Part shown: piece by piece, positions 5,855 to 6,564 of the stretch
Position numbering within the stretch: the stretch's first letter is position 1
Layout of the letters: every line of letters begins with the position of its first letter
Source: Acidobacteriota bacterium
GTDB lineage: Bacteria; Acidobacteriota; Terriglobia; Acidiferrales; UBA7541
Length of the DNA stretch: 6,564 nt
Reading direction: 5' to 3'
Assembly: GCA_003153585.1 (NCBI GenBank)
Contig: PLZZ01000158.1
Span: 9,107-15,670, forward strand
The notes under the pieces: model-generated
Told to the model about the DNA's origin: nothing
The model's input: only the letters and a program-made list of their open reading frames with translations
Database searches by the model: none
Translations under genes and position numbers: made by a program

Positions 5855-6564
5855 ATGAAGATGTGTCGAGCCGGGTTTTTAATTGTTGCGATTACGTTGT
5901 TCATAGTTTCACAGCCGTTGGCAAAGGCGCAGTCGTCGAGCGGATCCGGCACTTCAACTCAGAGTCCGAGTCAGACGCAAACGCAGCCGCAAACTGCCCC
6001 GCCCTCTTCGTCGAGCTCTTCGAATGTGCAGCCCGGGCTGACGTCGTACCAGCGCCCGTCTGAGGGTAAGAAACTACGGAATTTCGCGTTCGATGCGTTC
6101 GGTCCATACGCATTCATCGGCTCCGCAGCAACTGCCGGAATCCAGCAAGCTGACACCGCCGGTAGCTCGCATAACCCCGCAGGCATCCCCCCGGATTGGG
6201 GACAGGGCTGGGATTCCTACGGAGCTCGATTTGGAAGCGACTTTGGAATTAACCTTGTTACCCAAACCGCCCGTTATACGATGGCTGAAATCTTGCATGA
6301 AGATACGATTTACTACCGCTGCGAATGCACCGGTATCTTTGCGAGAACGAAGCATGCGTTGATTTCAACGGTCACAGCGCGCAGAGGCGACGATGGGCAT
6401 CGAGTGATCTCCTTCTCGGCGATCGCGGCTCCCTACGCCGGTACCGAAGCGGCTGCTTTACTGTGGTTTCCGAACCGTTACGATGCTATGGACGGCTTCC
6501 GGATGGGCAATTACAACCTGTTGATACAAGGTGGGCTGAACCTCGCGCTGGAATTTATCTACGG
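5855..6564 (+). CDS. Exported protein with Ser/Gln-rich linker, unknown function (3' truncated)
   Basis: An open frame of 236 codons runs from ATG 5855 past the window end with no stop. Residues 1-25 are a signal peptide (MKMCRAGFLIVAITLF, then AKA before QS). Residues 26-60 are a low-complexity Ser/Thr/Gln/Pro linker. From about 70 a structured domain begins: KKLRNFAFDAFGPYAFIGSA, DWGQGWDSYGARFGSDFG (114-131), then ILHEDTIYYRCECTGIFARTKHAL (146-169). The last part visible (GLNLALEFIYG) looks like a membrane or barrel-type strand. The alternation of aromatic and small residues and the export signal suggest an outer-membrane or envelope location, which is inference. The 'LHED..YYR' region reminds me of uncharacterised exported proteins in Acidobacteriota. 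No catalytic motif is recognised. It diverges from proS and is probably not functionally tied to it. Cys156 and Cys158 form a CxC that could hold a disulfide or metal. Confidence 0.9.
   Translation, partial: MKMCRAGFLIVAITLFIVSQPLAKAQSSSGSGTSTQSPSQTQTQPQTAPPSSSSSSNVQPGLTSYQRPSEGKKLRNFAFDAFGPYAFIGSAATAGIQQADTAGSSHNPAGIPPDWGQGWDSYGARFGSDFGINLVTQTARYTMAEILHEDTIYYRCECTGIFARTKHALISTVTARRGDDGHRVISFSAIAAPYAGTEAAALLWFPNRYDAMDGFRMGNYNLLIQGGLNLALEFIY

Noticed and set aside
6074..6362. Overlapping 89- and 93-codon frames near the right edge
   Set aside because: Both are out of frame with the rightward exported-protein gene, which has a signal peptide and ribosome site and explains this stretch.
1..6564. 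A new defence, secretion or biosynthetic system
   Set aside because: All complete genes fit housekeeping or envelope roles, and there are no repeats, mobile-element ends, toxin-antitoxin pairs or nuclease/helicase domains that would suggest such a system.

Overview
The window looks like ordinary chromosomal DNA from a Gram-negative bacterium with moderately high GC. My best guess is Acidobacteriota. That guess rests on remembered resemblance: a UB2H-containing class A penicillin-binding protein followed by a secreted TPR protein, a short ProRS of the archaeal/eukaryotic type, and an exported protein with an 'LHED..YYR' motif of a kind I associate with that phylum. No search was run.

Layout. 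Four complete genes lie on the minus strand, read from right to left: prolyl-tRNA synthetase (proS, 5640-4201), a small single-pass membrane protein resembling DUF4845 (4072-3695), a bifunctional PBP1b-like peptidoglycan synthase (3581-1053), and a secreted TPR protein (1026-199). The PBP-TPR pair is tightly spaced (26 nt) and is almost certainly co-transcribed. The gaps upstream of the small protein (128 nt) and of the PBP (113 nt) are large enough to hold promoters, and a weak terminator-like hairpin follows proS. At the left edge, bases 1-99 may encode the C-terminal end of a plus-strand gene that converges on the TPR gene. At the right edge, a plus-strand gene for an exported protein begins at 5855 and runs off the window. 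It diverges from proS across a 214-nt region.

Regulation. The divergent region is the most informative non-coding stretch. It holds a good proS promoter candidate (TTGACT-N17-TAACCT on the minus strand) with A-tracts just upstream, like an UP element, and a perfect 19-bp palindrome (9+1+9) upstream of the rightward gene. Two start codons are non-ATG: TTG for the PBP and GTG for the small membrane protein. In both cases a Shine-Dalgarno sequence and an in-frame stop just upstream support the choice.

How the genes fit together. The PBP polymerises and cross-links peptidoglycan at the inner membrane. The exported TPR protein from the same transcript is a plausible envelope partner. proS supplies prolyl-tRNA. 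I found no mobile element, CRISPR array, RNA gene or defence/secretion system, and I do not think the window contains a new system. The best leads are the palindromic operator candidate and the PBP-TPR pairing.
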